A DNA stretch of 64,000 nt from Mycobacterium sp. (GTDB taxonomy: Bacteria > Actinomycetota > Actinomycetes > Mycobacteriales > Mycobacteriaceae), in the NCBI GenBank assembly GCA_016197405.1, contig JACPVR010000001.1, positions 248,001 through 312,000 on the forward strand, given 5' to 3'. Both the position numbers and the translations under genes were made by a program. The notes beneath the pieces were generated by a model. The model was given only the letters and a program-made list of their open reading frames with translations, made no database searches and had not been told where the DNA came from. Positions 20,071 through 31,279 of the stretch are shown here, piece by piece (the first letter of the stretch is position 1; every line of letters begins with the position of its first letter).

Positions 20071-21563
20071 CGGCCGACGTCCCCGGTCTGGCCGCTCAGG
20101 CGCTCGGCCAGCGCACCGAGACCGGCCGAGTTCGATGCCTTGACCAGAACGACGTCGCCGGGCCGCAGCTCGTCATGCAGGAGCGCCAGAGCCGCGTCGG
20201 CATCGGGGACCAAGGTGGCCTCCGCGCCCCACGAACCTTCCATGACCGCCCCATGGTGCATGGCGCTCATAGGCCTCCCGTTCCCGACGACGATAAGTCG
20301 TGTCACATCTAAGCGCACCGCCAGCCGGCCGATGCGATCGTGTTCCGAAATCGCCTCGTCACCGAGTTCGGCCATCTCACCGAGTACGGCGAAACTGCGG
20401 CGGCGTTCGCCGGCACCGTCGCCGCGCGCCATCCAGGCCAACGCCTGCAGACCGGCGCGCATCGAATCGGGGTTGGCGTTGTAGGCGTCGTTGATGACCG
20501 TGACGCCGTCGGCGCGCGTCGAGACCGCCATCCGGTGCTTGGACACCGGGCCCGCGCCGGCCAACGCCGCCGCGACCTGTTCGACGGTGGCCCCGCACTC
20601 CAGCGCCACCGCGGCGGCGCACAGCGCGTTGGAGACCTGATGGTCACCGTGCACCGCGAGCTGGACTGCGACCTGCGCGTCGGCGGTATGCAGGGTGAAC
20701 CGGGGCCGGGCCAGCTCGTCGAGACCGACCTGGTCGGCCCAGATATCGCCCGCACCATTGCGGCCGACCCGCACCACCCGGGCCGCGGTCTTGTCCGCCA
20801 TCGCCGCGACGGCATGGTCGTCGGCATTGAGCACCACCACCCCGGAGGCGGGAACGGCTTGCGGCAGTTCGGCTTTGGTATCCGCGATGGCCTGACGCGA
20901 GCCGAATTCGCCGAGATGCGCGGTGCCCACGTTGAGCACCACGGCGATCTGCGGCGGCGCGATGGCCGCCAGCGCCGCGATATTTCCCGGGTGCCGCGCC
21001 GACATCTCCAGGATCAGGTAATCGGTGTCGGGCGTGGCGCGCAACACCGTCCACGGATGACCGAGCTCGTTGTTGAACGACCCCGGCGGGGCGATCACCT
21101 GGCCGAGCGGCGCCAGCACCGCGGCCAGCAGATCCTTGGTCGAGGTCTTCCCCGACGACCCGGTGACACCGATGATCGTCAGTCCCCCGGCGACCAGCTT
21201 CGCGGCCACCGCAGCGGCCAGCCTGGCCAGCGCGGCCAGCACCGCCGCACCCGAGCCGTCGCGGTCGTATTCGAGCACCCCGGCACCGGAGTCACCCGGC
21301 TGCGGGTCAACCACGATCGCGGGCACGCCGACGTCGCGGGCCGCCAGCACCGCGACGGCTCCGGCAGCCACCGCCGCGGCGGCGTGGTCGTGCCCGTCGC
21401 TGCGCGCACCCGGCAGCGCCAGGAACAGCCCACCGGCGGTGACGGCACGCGAATCGAATTCCACCGTCCCGGTGACCACGGTGCGCTGCGCCTCGTCCGC
21501 GGTGACACCGCTGAGCCGGCCGCCGACGATATCGGCGATCTGCGCCACGGTCAGCTCGATCAT
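20067..21563 (-). CDS. murF: UDP-MurNAc-tripeptide--D-alanyl-D-alanine ligase MurF
   Basis: Adds D-Ala-D-Ala to UDP-MurNAc-tripeptide, completing the pentapeptide. The ATP loop is [20 protein letters not shown] (about 133-152). A MurE/MurF N-terminal domain precedes it ([20 protein letters not shown]), and the C-terminal domain holds [18 protein letters not shown] and [12 protein letters not shown]. Length 498. It is flanked by 4-bp overlaps with murE and mraY. Confidence 0.97.
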   Translation of the reverse strand: MIELTVAQIADIVGGRLSGVTADEAQRTVVTGTVEFDSRAVTAGGLFLALPGARSDGHDHAAAAVAAGAVAVLAARDVGVPAIVVDPQPGDSGAGVLEYDRDGSGAAVLAALARLAAAVAAKLVAGGLTIIGVTGSSGKTSTKDLLAAVLAPLGQVIAPPGSFNNELGHPWTVLRATPDTDYLILEMSARHPGNIAALAAIAPPQIAVVLNVGTAHLGEFGSRQAIADTKAELPQAVPASGVVVLNADDHAVAAMADKTAARVVRVGRNGAGDIWADQVGLDELARPRFTLHTADAQVAVQLAVHGDHQVSNALCAAAVALECGATVEQVAAALAGAGPVSKHRMAVSTRADGVTVINDAYNANPDSMRAGLQALAWMARGDGAGERRRSFAVLGEMAELGDEAISEHDRIGRLAVRLDVTRLIVVGNGRPMSAMHHGAVMEGSWGAEATLVPDADAALALLHDELRPGDVVLVKASNSAGLGALAERLSGQTGDVGR

Positions 21564-23101
21564 GCGCCGTTCCCCAGCTTGCCCAGCGCGTCGGCGAGCT
21601 CGACGCGGTCGTCGAACGGCCGCGTCTTGCCCAGTGCGGTCTGACCGGATTCGTGGCCCTTACCCGCGATCAGCACGACGTCACCGGGCTGCGCCCAGCC
21701 GACGGCATATTCGATGGCGGTGCGCCGGTCGCCGATCTCGACGATCTCGGCGCCGCCGGGCACCGCGCGGGCACCGGCGATGACCTCGGCCCGGATATCG
21801 CCGGGCTGCTCATCGCGCGGATTGTCGTCGGTGACGACGACGAGGTCGGCCAGTTCCGCGGCGACCTCCCCCATCGGCCGGCGTTTGCCCTGGTCGCGGT
21901 TACCACCGGCGCCGAAGACCACGGCGATCCGTCCCGCGCCGTGGCCGCTGCGCAATGTCTCCAGCACAGCGCGCAGCGCGCCGGGCTTGTGCGCGTAATC
22001 CACCAGCGCCAGGAAATTCTGGCCGCACTCGACGGGTTCGAGGCGACCCGGGACCCGCGCGTCGCGCAGGCCCGGCGCCGCCTGCTCCGGCGCCACTCCG
22101 ACGGCGTCCAGGATGGCGAGCGCGACAAGACAATTGGCGATGTTGTAGCGGCCGGGCAACCGGATGCCGATGCGGTGGTGCACGCCGGCGGGGTCGACGA
22201 CACCGAATTCCTGCGATCCGCCGGGCCGGGTCACCACATCCTCGACGCTCCAGTCGGCGGGCCCGTCCACACTGACGGTGACCGGCGCCTGCGCCCGGCT
22301 CGCCATCGCCCGGCCGGCGTCATCGTCGATGCATATCACCGCGGCCTGGGCGTGCAGCGGTGACTGCGGGTCGAAGAGCCGGGCCTTGGCCTCGAAATAG
22401 TCGGCCATGGTCGGGTGGAAGTCGAGGTGATCACGCGAGAGATTGGTGAAACCGCCCACCGCGAAGCGCACACCGTCGACCCGGCCCAGCGACAGCGCGT
22501 GGCTGGACACCTCCATGACACAGGTGTCGACGTGGCGTTCACGCATGGCGGCCAGCAGCGCCTGCACAGCGGGTGCCTCCGGTGTGGTCAGCGAGCTCGG
22601 GACGTCGACGCCGGCGACGCGGATACCCACCGTGCCGATCAGGCCCGCGGTCCGGCCCGCGGCGCGCAACCCGGCCTCGACGAGATAGGTGGTGGTGGTC
22701 TTGCCGGACGTACCGGTGACACCGATGACCGTCACGGCCTGCGACGGGTGGTCGTAGACCTCGGCGGCCAGTGCGCCCAGCACCGATCGGGGCGCGGGAT
22801 GGACCAGTACCGGCACGACGGCGTCGGTCAGCAGTGCCACGCCGTCGGCGTCGGTGAGCACCGCGACGGCGCCGCGTTCGACGGCGTCGCCGGCGTAGAT
22901 CGCGCCGTGCGCCGACGAACCGGGCAGGGCCGCGAAAAGGTCCCCGGGCTGGGCGTCCTGACCCCGCAATGTCACGCCGCTCACGGTGACGTCGACGGCA
23001 GCGGGCCCGTCGTGGGCCGTCACCGCGCCGACCCGGGCAGCGAGCGCGGATAACCGCACACCCGAAGTGGCGGTGGGACGAAGGGGCGTCGACACCGGCA
23101 T
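21560..23101 (-). CDS. murE: UDP-MurNAc-L-Ala-D-Glu--meso-diaminopimelate ligase MurE
   Basis: Adds the third stem-peptide residue. The DNPRDE motif in [15 protein letters not shown] marks it as specific for meso-diaminopimelate, as expected for mycobacteria. Also present are [22 protein letters not shown] (ATP loop), [14 protein letters not shown] and [20 protein letters not shown]. The ATG at 23101 gives 513 residues; a GTG one codon upstream is equivalent. It starts 20 bp after the ftsI stop; M. tuberculosis has several extra genes at this junction, absent here. Confidence 0.98.
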   Translation of the reverse strand: MPVSTPLRPTATSGVRLSALAARVGAVTAHDGPAAVDVTVSGVTLRGQDAQPGDLFAALPGSSAHGAIYAGDAVERGAVAVLTDADGVALLTDAVVPVLVHPAPRSVLGALAAEVYDHPSQAVTVIGVTGTSGKTTTTYLVEAGLRAAGRTAGLIGTVGIRVAGVDVPSSLTTPEAPAVQALLAAMRERHVDTCVMEVSSHALSLGRVDGVRFAVGGFTNLSRDHLDFHPTMADYFEAKARLFDPQSPLHAQAAVICIDDDAGRAMASRAQAPVTVSVDGPADWSVEDVVTRPGGSQEFGVVDPAGVHHRIGIRLPGRYNIANCLVALAILDAVGVAPEQAAPGLRDARVPGRLEPVECGQNFLALVDYAHKPGALRAVLETLRSGHGAGRIAVVFGAGGNRDQGKRRPMGEVAAELADLVVVTDDNPRDEQPGDIRAEVIAGARAVPGGAEIVEIGDRRTAIEYAVGWAQPGDVVLIAGKGHESGQTALGKTRPFDDRVELADALGKLGNGA

Positions 23102-23121
23102 CACCCTACCGAGGCTGCGTC

Positions 23122-25038
23122 CTAGTCAGCCTGCAGCGTCAGCGGCGGGCCGGGGTCCGGGGACAGCGGCACGTTCTCACGCTGCATCAACCACGATGCG
23201 ATGTTGTGGAACAACGGGGCCGCCGACGAACCGGGGCTGCCGTCGGCGGCGCGATGCGGCGCATCCATCATGATGCCGACCACATAGCGCGGGTTGTCGA
23301 CGGTGGCCATCCCGGCGAAGGTGATCCAGTAGACGTCGTCGTAGTAGCAGCCGCATGCCGGGTTGATCTGCTGGGCGGTACCGGTCTTGCCCGCCATCTG
23401 GTAGCCCGACACCGCGGCCGCCGGGCCGGTGCCCTGCTGGACGCCGGTCGGGTCGCGCTGCAGGATGGCGCGGAACATGTTGCGCACGGTCTGCGCGGTC
23501 TGCGCCGACACCACCCGCACCCCCTCGGGTTTGGGCTCTTCGGTCCGGGTGCCGTCGGCGGCGATGGTGGCCTTGACGATGCGGGGCGGGACGCGCACGC
23601 CGTCGTTGGCGATGGTCTGGTACAGGCCGGCCATCTGCAGCAGCGTCATCGAAAGGCCCTGCCCGATAGGCAGGTTGGCGAAGCTGCTGCCCGACCACTG
23701 GTCGATCGGTGGAACCAGGCCGGCGCTCTCACCGGGCAGGCCGACACCGGTGCGCTGACCGAGCCCGAACTTGTCGAGCATCTGCGCGTAGCGCTCGGGC
23801 CCGACGCGCTGCGCCAGCATCAGGGTGCCGACGTTGGAGGACTTCCCGAATACACCGGTCGTGGTGTAGGGCATGACACCGTGGTTCCAGGCGTCGCGGA
23901 CCGTGACACCGCCCATGTCGATGGAGCCCGGAACCTGCAGCACCTCATCGGGATTGGACAATCCGTATTCGATGACCGATGCCGCGGTGATGATCTTGTT
24001 GACCGAGCCCGGCTCGAACGGTGACGAGACCGCGAGGTTGCCCATCTCCCGGTCGGCCTGCCGGCCGATGTCCTGTGCCGGGTCGAAGGTGTTGTCGTTC
24101 GACATCGCCAGCACTTCACCGGTTTTGGCGTCCAGCACCACCGCGGAGACGTTCTTGGCGCCGGAGGCATCCTTGGCCTGCTGCACCTGCTGCTGGACGT
24201 AGTACTGGATATCGTCGTCGAGGGTGAGCTGGACGGTCGATCCGTCGACGGAGTCGTGCCGGTTGCGATAGCTGCCCGGGATCACCACGCCGTCGGAGCC
24301 GCGGTCGTAGGTGACCGAACCGTCGGCGCCGGCGAGCACGGCGTCCATGGAATCCTCCAGCCCCAGCAGGCCGTGGCCGTCCCAGTCGATACCGCCGACG
24401 ATATTGGCCGCCAGCGATCCGCCCGGGTACTGACGCAGATCCTGGCGTTCGGTGCCCACCTCGGGGAACTTCTCGACGATGGCGTCGGCGATCGTGGGGT
24501 CGACGGCGCGGGCCAGGTAGACGAACGAGTCGTTGCTCTGCAGTTTCTTGAGCACGGTGGCCATATCGGGCCGGTTGTCCAGGCGGGCCGAGACCTCGCG
24601 CGCGATCTCCTTGAGACGCTGCTGCGGATCGGGTGCGGCCGTGGACTTCTCCTTGGCTTCGGCGAGCTGTTTGCGGATCCGGACGGGCTGGAAGGTCAGC
24701 GCCCTGGCCTCGATGGTGAAGGCCAGCTTGTTGAAGTTGCGGTCGACGATGCTGCCGCGCACCGCCTTCTCCACATCGGTGACCTTGAGCTGACCCGCGG
24801 CCTCGGCGCGCAGCCCCGCCGCGCGCGGCACCTGCAGGTAGAAGAGCTGGCCGGCCGCCACGAGCAGGACCAGCAGCATCACGATATTGCCGGTGCGGTG
24901 CCGAAAGCCGAACGCCGAAGTGCGCGGGCCCATTTCGGTGGGCTGGCGGGTGCGCTTGGCCTTGGCAGGGCGGCCTTGCTGGGGTGCGCCCTTGGCCGGC
25001 TTGGGGTTCTTGGCCGGCTTGCCTGCGCGTGGGCTCAT
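23122..25038 (-). CDS. ftsI: Septal transpeptidase FtsI (PbpB, PBP3)
   Basis: Class B penicillin-binding protein that cross-links septal peptidoglycan with FtsW. A ~48-residue basic, Lys/Pro-rich cytoplasmic N-terminus precedes a single TM helix (about 50-70). The dimerisation domain spans about 90-260. Transpeptidase motifs are SVNK (Ser345, Lys348), SSN in FGKSSNVGT, and KTG in [19 protein letters not shown]. Length 638. The ATG overlaps the FtsL-like gene's stop by 4 bp. Confidence 0.98.
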   Translation of the reverse strand: MSPRAGKPAKNPKPAKGAPQQGRPAKAKRTRQPTEMGPRTSAFGFRHRTGNIVMLLVLLVAAGQLFYLQVPRAAGLRAEAAGQLKVTDVEKAVRGSIVDRNFNKLAFTIEARALTFQPVRIRKQLAEAKEKSTAAPDPQQRLKEIAREVSARLDNRPDMATVLKKLQSNDSFVYLARAVDPTIADAIVEKFPEVGTERQDLRQYPGGSLAANIVGGIDWDGHGLLGLEDSMDAVLAGADGSVTYDRGSDGVVIPGSYRNRHDSVDGSTVQLTLDDDIQYYVQQQVQQAKDASGAKNVSAVVLDAKTGEVLAMSNDNTFDPAQDIGRQADREMGNLAVSSPFEPGSVNKIITAASVIEYGLSNPDEVLQVPGSIDMGGVTVRDAWNHGVMPYTTTGVFGKSSNVGTLMLAQRVGPERYAQMLDKFGLGQRTGVGLPGESAGLVPPIDQWSGSSFANLPIGQGLSMTLLQMAGLYQTIANDGVRVPPRIVKATIAADGTRTEEPKPEGVRVVSAQTAQTVRNMFRAILQRDPTGVQQGTGPAAAVSGYQMAGKTGTAQQINPACGCYYDDVYWITFAGMATVDNPRYVVGIMMDAPHRAADGSPGSSAAPLFHNIASWLMQRENVPLSPDPGPPLTLQAD

Positions 25039-26120
25039 GCCGGTGCCCCCGGCACCGCGGGAGCCGGTACCGGGACCGCGGCGTCGACCGGCGCCGGGGG
25101 TGCAACGTCTGCGGGGGCGGCGGGCGGGACGACGGGGATGACCGGGATGGTGCCCAGTGCGGGGATATCGACCGGGGCCTGATCCGGGGCCGGCGCGGCG
25201 ACCGGGGCGGGCGCGGCAAGCGGCGCCGGGAGGGCACTCGGCGACGGGGTGCGGACGAGGACCTCAGGTGACGCACCACCAGCAGGTACCGGCATACCGG
25301 GCAACAGTACGGGTCGTTCGCCGCGGACCGGGGTAGGCGGCGCGGGTGTCGGCGTGGCTGCCGCGGGCGGAACCGGGTCGGGCAGTTTGACGTTCAGCGG
25401 CGGCGGCGGCACACCTTCGGCGGGCTTCGGCGTGCCGACGACGATCCAGTTCCCGGCCGGGTCCTGTACCAGGTGCGCGGTGTCGCGGGACGGGATCATG
25501 CCCAGTCCGCGCGCTGCCTCGGCCAGCGCCGGTGCGGCCTGCGCTTCGAGGACCTCGCGTTCGAGGGCTTCCTTCTGTTGCAGCAGACCCTGATTGACCG
25601 AGCGGGCGTGGCCCAGCTGGTAGGACCGTTCGGCGGCGTCGGTGGAAAGCCACAGCGTCACGCCAAGGCCCAGCCCGAGCGCACCGATGATCAGGACGAC
25701 GAACGGCACCCGGGCCGCGAGGCGCTGCGGGCGCAGGTCGATCTCGGCCAGCCGGGTCAGCCGGACCAGCAGCCGCTGCTTGAGCGGGACGCGGGCGATC
25801 TTGGGCGCCTTGGCCTTTCGGGCCTTGGCACGCGCCTTGGCCTGGCTGGTGTTCTTCGCAGGCGCCTGCTTGCGCATCGGCGCGGTCGCGGGCCCATGCC
25901 GCTGCGGCCGCTGCTCACGGGCCGGGCCGGACACCCGGGCGTTCTTCGCGCGCCGCTCACGCGGGGGCGCTTCGGCGGGCCGGCGGCGTTCCTGGCGGCC
26001 CGACGCGGGTGCGGGACGCCGGCGCGGCGGCTTGTCCTCCCGGACCGCGGTGCTGCGGGCCCGCCGGTCACCGGATCGTGCCGGGGCCGCTTTCGGTGTG
26101 TTCTCGCGCCGGATCTTCAT
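25035..26120 (-). CDS. FtsL-like proline-rich membrane protein (Rv2164c-like)
   Basis: Placed where ftsL sits in other bacteria, between rsmH and ftsI, and with the same layout. A long basic cytoplasmic N-terminus (about 1-135, rich in Arg, Lys and Pro) is followed by one TM helix (VPFVVLIIGALGLGLGVTLWL, about 139-159) and a short coiled coil with heptad character (QKEALEREVLEAQAAPALAEAARGLGMIPS, broken here by Pro/Gly). A Pro/Ala-rich extracytoplasmic tail of about 150 residues follows. No FtsL signature can be proved by eye, so the call rests on position and topology. It is coupled to ftsI by a 4-bp overlap. Confidence 0.85.
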   Translation of the reverse strand: MKIRRENTPKAAPARSGDRRARSTAVREDKPPRRRPAPASGRQERRRPAEAPPRERRAKNARVSGPAREQRPQRHGPATAPMRKQAPAKNTSQAKARAKARKAKAPKIARVPLKQRLLVRLTRLAEIDLRPQRLAARVPFVVLIIGALGLGLGVTLWLSTDAAERSYQLGHARSVNQGLLQQKEALEREVLEAQAAPALAEAARGLGMIPSRDTAHLVQDPAGNWIVVGTPKPAEGVPPPPLNVKLPDPVPPAAATPTPAPPTPVRGERPVLLPGMPVPAGGASPEVLVRTPSPSALPAPLAAPAPVAAPAPDQAPVDIPALGTIPVIPVVPPAAPADVAPPAPVDAAVPVPAPAVPGAPA

Positions 26121-27301
26121 CAGCGTCCCCCCTCGTTCGTTCGCTGTACGGCCCGCAGGCGGACCGCGGCGCTGCGCGGATTTCGTTCGATCTCGTCGGC
26201 GTCGGCACGCTCGGCACCCCGGGTGACGGCGCTGAAGACGGGCCCGTAACCGGGCAGTTCGACGGGCAGGCCCTCGGGCGTGCGGCTGGCCGTGGCGGCC
26301 GCGAAGACGCTCTTGACGATGCGGTCCTCCAGCGACTGGTAGGCCATCACGACCACCCGGCCGCCGGGCACGACGGCGTCCAGGGCCGCAGGCAGGGCGG
26401 CGCGCAGGGAATCGAGTTCGCCGTTGACGGCCACCCGCAGCGCCTGGAAGGTGCGCTTGCCGGGATGGCCGCCGGTGCGGCGGGCCGGTGCGGGGATGGC
26501 CTCGTAGAGGATCTCGACGAGTTCGGAGGTGGTGCGCAGCGGCTGGCGCTGCCTGCGCCGGATGACCTGGGAGGCGATCCGGGAGGCGAACTTCTCCTCA
26601 CCGAACTCGCGCAGGATCTGCGCCAGCGCGCCGTGGTCGTAGGTGTTGAGGATGTCGGCCGCGGTCATCGGCAGGTCGGGATCCATCCGCATGTCCAAGG
26701 GCGCGTCGGCCGAATAGGAGAAACCGCGCTCGGCGCGGTCGAGCTGCATCGAGGACACCCCGAGGTCGAAGAGCACGCCGTCGACCGACTCGTTTTCGGC
26801 GTAGCCGCATTCCTGCAGGGCCGCGGCGATGCCGTCATAGCGGGTGCGCACCAGCGTCGCGCGGTCGCCGAACGGGCGCAGCCGGGCACCGGCGATTTCC
26901 AGCGCGCTCGGGTCGCGGTCCAGGCCGATCAGGCGCAGGCCGGGAAATTGGGTGAGGAATCGCTCGGAATGACCGCCGGCACCCAGTGTCGCGTCGATGA
27001 GAACCGCACCGGAACCATCGGCGGCCTGCCGGGTCAGCGCCGGGGTGAGAAGTTCGACGCAGCGGTCCAGCAGGACGGGTAGATGGCCGAAATTGTCTGC
27101 CACCCCGACACCTCCACTGGTCCCCACACTCCGATGTGCATCCGCGGTGTGCACGGATGCCACCCCTGCACCGAGGTCCCTGTCCGAGAATCCGGACCTG
27201 GCGTCGGGGAAGTACGCCAGGGTCGGTTCGGGCAGAGGCCACGGTGCACGGGCTGCACCCGGCAACGTCGCAGGATTAAGTACTGTCGCGGAGTGCTTCA
27301 T
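26120..27301 (-). CDS. rsmH: 16S rRNA (cytosine(1402)-N4)-methyltransferase RsmH (MraW)
   Basis: SAM-dependent methyltransferase of the 16S rRNA decoding centre. The core starts at [14 protein letters not shown] and contains [55 protein letters not shown] and [10 protein letters not shown]. The ATG at 27301 gives 393 residues, with an N-terminal extension of about 65 residues compared with the E. coli protein. The extension contains [16 protein letters not shown] and SDRDLGAG, which I recall as conserved in the M. tuberculosis protein, so this start is preferred to internal GTGs. It overlaps mraZ by 26 bp. Confidence 0.93.
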   Translation of the reverse strand: MKHSATVLNPATLPGAARAPWPLPEPTLAYFPDARSGFSDRDLGAGVASVHTADAHRSVGTSGGVGVADNFGHLPVLLDRCVELLTPALTRQAADGSGAVLIDATLGAGGHSERFLTQFPGLRLIGLDRDPSALEIAGARLRPFGDRATLVRTRYDGIAAALQECGYAENESVDGVLFDLGVSSMQLDRAERGFSYSADAPLDMRMDPDLPMTAADILNTYDHGALAQILREFGEEKFASRIASQVIRRRQRQPLRTTSELVEILYEAIPAPARRTGGHPGKRTFQALRVAVNGELDSLRAALPAALDAVVPGGRVVVMAYQSLEDRIVKSVFAAATASRTPEGLPVELPGYGPVFSAVTRGAERADADEIERNPRSAAVRLRAVQRTNEGGR

Positions 27302-27707
27302 CGCTGGCCGCGGAGAAGTTCTCTTCGTGGGTCTGCTGGTAGTTCTGCCAGGCCGCGGCATCCCAGATCTCCAGGTAGTCGACGGCACCGATGACGACGC
27401 ACTCTTTGGAGAGTTCGGCGTAGCGACGGTGGTCGGCTGACAGGGTGATCCGGCCCTGCGCGTCGGGATGCTGCTCGTCAGCGCCTGCGGCGAAGACGCG
27501 CAGTCCGGCGCGGGCCTCCGGGTTGGACTTCGAGGCCTCCACGGCCCGGCGGGCACGCTCCTCGAACTCCGCACGCGGATAGACGGCCAGGCTGTGATCT
27601 TGACTCTTGGCGACCATCAACCCTCCTGCCAGCGCGTCCCGGAACTTGGCGGGCAGCGTCAGCCGCCCCTTGTCGTCGAGCTTGGGCGTGTAGGTACCGA
27701 GAAACAT
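27276..27707 (-). CDS. mraZ: Transcriptional regulator MraZ
   Basis: First gene of the dcw cluster and a double SpoVT/AbrB-fold DNA-binding protein of 143 residues that regulates its own operon. Two copies of the family motif are visible: [21 protein letters not shown] (about 4-23, with D-x-K-G-R) and [19 protein letters not shown] (about 80-98). The ATG is preceded by AGGAGG. Three binding-box-like repeats lie 46-70 bp upstream of the start. In other bacteria MraZ binding to such repeats controls mra/fts expression. Confidence 0.98.
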   Translation of the reverse strand: MFLGTYTPKLDDKGRLTLPAKFRDALAGGLMVAKSQDHSLAVYPRAEFEERARRAVEASKSNPEARAGLRVFAAGADEQHPDAQGRITLSADHRRYAELSKECVVIGAVDYLEIWDAAAWQNYQQTHEENFSAASDEALRDST

Positions 27708-27753
27708 CGCGGCACCTCCTACGACCCCGGAGTCTTCTTCTCTCCGTTAGCTG

Positions 27754-27777
27754 CCACCATACCCCACAATCCCCCAC
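27754..27777 (-). promoter_or_regulatory. MraZ-binding box array, three repeats with 10-bp period
   Basis: On the minus strand the sequence reads TGGGG-N5-TGGGG-N5-TGGCA. On the plus strand the CAC cores end at 27757, 27767 and 27777, an exact 10-bp period. TGGGN repeats with 5-bp spacers are the known MraZ site in E. coli and other bacteria. The array lies 46-70 bp before the mraZ ATG, overlapping where the promoter should be, consistent with autoregulation of the division cluster. Confidence 0.8.
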
Positions 27778-27911
27778 TTTGCTCCAATTCATGCCACACA
27801 AAGGGTGTCTTCCCCCCACCGCACCCGCAACAGGGCAATTCGGTCCCCACACCGATCCGGTGCGGGGCAGGCGCGACAGGCAAACAGCCTGTTCAGAGGC
27901 TCAGAAGGGTT

Positions 27912-27951
27912 GTGGTGTGGCGTGGTGGGGACAGGTGGGGGAAGTGTGGGG
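27912..27951 (+). repeat. Second GTGGGG repeat cluster, inverted relative to the MraZ boxes
   Basis: GTGGGG occurs at 27925-27930, 27935-27940 and 27946-27951, with further GTGG units from 27912. The first two keep the exact 10-bp period of the MraZ boxes; the third is offset by one base. The orientation is opposite to the promoter-proximal array, and the cluster lies about 150 bp further upstream. It may be an auxiliary MraZ site; simple G-rich repetition is the alternative. Confidence 0.45.
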
Positions 27952-27994
27952 CCGCTACCCTGCCCGGTGTGTCGCTCACCCGCCTGGGCGCACG

Positions 27995-28025
27995 AAAAAA
28001 GGGGCAGCCGGAAGGCTGCCCCTTT
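27995..28025 (-). terminator. Intrinsic terminator of the DUF3040 gene
   Basis: GGGGCAGCC, loop GGAA, and GGCTGCCCC form a perfect 9-bp stem (28001-28022). Read on the minus strand it is followed by six T residues. It lies 20 bp past the stop of the DUF3040 gene, and so insulates mraZ from upstream transcription. Confidence 0.85.
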
Positions 28026-28044
28026 ATCTGAGTTGTCGGCTCGG

Positions 28045-28446
28045 CTACTCGTCGAAACGACGACGGAACCGGTCCTCCATCCGACTGGTGAACGACCCAC
28101 CCGAGCCCTTGGCCTTCTTGATGGGTGTCACACCACCCTTGGTGGGCGCGGACTGGTCCTTACCGGTCGACCGAGGTCCGGTCACCGCGACCACCGCACC
28201 GGCGAACATCACCACGAAACCGATGATGCTCACGATGATGAAGGCGTGGTTCTGCGCGTAGAACGGCACTCCGGCAATGAGCATCGCCAGGCCGACCACG
28301 AAGAGGGTCACACCTTTGAGACGACGCCGAGCCGATGTCGCGCGCAGCGTCCCACCACGGACACTGGACGCAAACTTCGGGTCCTCGGCGTAGAGCGCGC
28401 TCTCGATCTGGTCGAGCATGCGCTGCTCGTGCTCGGAGAGTGGCAT
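28045..28446 (-). CDS. DUF3040 domain membrane protein (Rv2169c-like)
   Basis: A 133-residue protein. The DUF3040 N-terminus MPLSEHEQRMLDQIESALYAEDPKFASSV (first 29 residues, split here after IESAL in the family logo) is followed by two adjacent TM helices (about 52-70 and 75-98). A cytoplasmic tail with SFTSRMEDRFRRRFDE ends the protein. The ATG at 28446 has AAGGAGG upstream. The function of DUF3040 is unknown. It ends at its own terminator. Confidence 0.9.
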   Translation of the reverse strand: MPLSEHEQRMLDQIESALYAEDPKFASSVRGGTLRATSARRRLKGVTLFVVGLAMLIAGVPFYAQNHAFIIVSIIGFVVMFAGAVVAVTGPRSTGKDQSAPTKGGVTPIKKAKGSGGSFTSRMEDRFRRRFDE

Positions 28447-28680
28447 TCGGCCCTCCTTGCCGGCGAGCGTGGCGTCGGGCGAACACTGACAGTTGACGAC
28501 TGCCCGCAGGTTACGGGCAACTAACAAGATGATACGAGCAGAATCACTGCAGTACCACCTCGTTCGCTAAGGGATTCTACGACGAGAGTGGCCGCCCCGA
28601 GGACAGCCCCGCCCGTGACCATAATGGCGGGTGCGACATCCGGGCCATCAGAACACTCAGCGGGAGGGCGACAGGCGTTG

Positions 28681-29289
28681 GTGACCTACCTGATCGACCT
28701 GTCAGCGCACGATATGCAGCGCCGGCTCGGCGAAGCACTCACGGTGTACGTCGACGCCATGCGCTATCCCCGCGGAACCGAGGACAACCGGGCGTCGATG
28801 TGGCTCGAACACAGCCGCCGGATCGGCTGGAAAGCCGTCGCCGCGATCGAAGTCGAGGACGCGCCGGACCCTGCCGGCACGGGCGCGCCCGACAGCGCGA
28901 TGCTGGCCACTGCACCGCTGCTCGGTATCGCCTACGGCTATTGCGGTGCTCCCGACCAGTGGTGGCAGCAGCAGGTGGTGGCCGGATTGCGCCGCGGCGG
29001 CACCCCGACACCGGAGATCGAAAAGATCATGACCAGCTATTTCGAACTCACCGAGCTGCACATCCACCCCCGCGCACAGGGCCGCGGGCTCGGTGAGGCA
29101 CTGGCCCGCCGGCTGCTGCACGACCGCTCCGAGGCCAACGTGCTGTTGTCCACACCTGAGATCCACGGCGAGGGCAACCGGGCATGGCGGTTGTACCGCC
29201 GACTCGGGTTCACCGACATCATCCGCGGCTACCACTTCGCCGGCGACCCGCGCCCGTTTGCCGTCCTGGGACGCGCCCTGCCGCTGTAG
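28681..29289 (+). CDS. GNAT family N-acetyltransferase (Rv2170-like)
   Basis: Acetyltransferase with the GNAT acetyl-CoA loop in LHIHPRAQGRGLGEALARRLL (motif Q-G-R-G-L-G, about residue 138) and the following NRAWRLYRRLGFTDI. GTG at 28681 gives 202 residues and matches the start of the conserved region (TYLIDLSAHDMQRRLGEAL). GGGAGG sits 14 bp before it; a TTG one codon upstream is equally placed, and a longer frame reaches 28588. Rv2170 in M. tuberculosis has been reported as a lysine/isocitrate dehydrogenase acetyltransferase. The substrate here is inferred only from synteny. Confidence 0.88.
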   Translation: MTYLIDLSAHDMQRRLGEALTVYVDAMRYPRGTEDNRASMWLEHSRRIGWKAVAAIEVEDAPDPAGTGAPDSAMLATAPLLGIAYGYCGAPDQWWQQQVVAGLRRGGTPTPEIEKIMTSYFELTELHIHPRAQGRGLGEALARRLLHDRSEANVLLSTPEIHGEGNRAWRLYRRLGFTDIIRGYHFAGDPRPFAVLGRALPL

Positions 29290-29350
29290 GGGCAGGAATC
29301 GCACTGCGGCGCAGCGCCCCGAAAACGCCGCGGTCTGGCACGATGACCGG

Positions 29351-30031
29351 GTGCGCGCCCGCCATCACCGCCGCCTGCTGTCGCTTGTCGTACTCCTGTT
29401 GGTCTTAGCCCCGCTGGCCGTCGGCTGCGTACGGGTCCGCGCGTCGATCACGGTGTCCCCCGACGATCAGGTGTCGGGTCAGATCATCGCCGCCGCCAAG
29501 CCCACCGACGACGATGACAAAGGCCCGCAGTTCACCGACGATCTGCCGTTCGCCCAGAAGGTCGCGATCTCGCACTACGACCAGGACGGTTATGTGGGCT
29601 CCAAGGCGGTGTTCGCCAACCTGAGCTTCGCCGAGCTGCCGCAGCTGGCCAATATGAACCGCGAGGCAGCCGGCGTCGACCTGTCGCTGCGGCGCGCAGG
29701 CAGCCTGGTCATCCTGGAAGGCCGCGTCGACCTGACCTCACTGTCGGACACCGATGCCGAGGTGTCGCTGACGGTGTCGTTCCCCGGCGAGGTCACCTCC
29801 ACCAACGGTGAGCGCATCGACACCGACGTCGCCCAGTGGACGCTCAAGCCCGGCGTCGTCAACACCATGAGCGCCCAGGCCCGCTACACCGATCCGGCGA
29901 CCCGGTCGTTCACCGGCGGCGCCACGGTCCTCGGAATCGCCGCCGCCGCGGTGGCCGGGCTCGTCGCGGTGCTGGCCTGGATGGCCCGTGACCGCTCCCC
30001 CCGGCTCGTCGGACCGCGGGAACGGGACTGA
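29351..30031 (+). CDS. lppM: Lipoprotein LppM
   Basis: Conserved mycobacterial lipoprotein of 226 residues. The signal peptide (VRARHHRRLLSLVVLLLVLA) ends in a lipobox-like AVGC with Cys26. A soluble domain follows, and then a C-terminal TM helix (about 193-213) with a short basic tail, so the protein is anchored at both ends. LppM is linked to phagosome blocking in M. tuberculosis. The GTG at 29351 fits the signal peptide. The next genes concern prenyl and mannosyl lipid synthesis. Confidence 0.92.
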   Translation: MRARHHRRLLSLVVLLLVLAPLAVGCVRVRASITVSPDDQVSGQIIAAAKPTDDDDKGPQFTDDLPFAQKVAISHYDQDGYVGSKAVFANLSFAELPQLANMNREAAGVDLSLRRAGSLVILEGRVDLTSLSDTDAEVSLTVSFPGEVTSTNGERIDTDVAQWTLKPGVVNTMSAQARYTDPATRSFTGGATVLGIAAAAVAGLVAVLAWMARDRSPRLVGPRERD

Positions 30032-30123
30032 CCCCCGGTGCGTGCGCGCCGGGGAATATGGCAGCGTGACCCGGGCGGCCCGGCACCGCCAAGGGCACAC
30101 ACAACTTCAGCCTTGCTGGATAA

Positions 30124-31263
<1,140 letters not shown>

Positions 31264-31279
31264 CCCGGACGCGAAAAAG

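Larger units (their letters stand above)
27708..28044. other. 337-bp intergenic region upstream of mraZ
   Basis: No protein-coding gene is supported; open frames on the plus strand here are reading-frame shadows with no ribosome binding site or recognisable sequence. It holds the mraZ leader and MraZ boxes (27754-27777), a second GTGGGG repeat cluster on the plus strand (27912-27951), and the terminator of the DUF3040 gene (27995-28025). Confidence 0.8.

Noticed and set aside
18868..20484. 538-codon plus-strand open frame over mraY and murF
   Set aside because: No ribosome binding site, no family sequence, and His/Asp/Gln-rich composition; a shadow of conserved cell wall genes.
27779..28524. 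Overlapping plus-strand open frames between mraZ and the DUF3040 gene
   Set aside because: They read through the MraZ boxes, a terminator and the DUF3040 gene in antisense; the translations are not protein-like.
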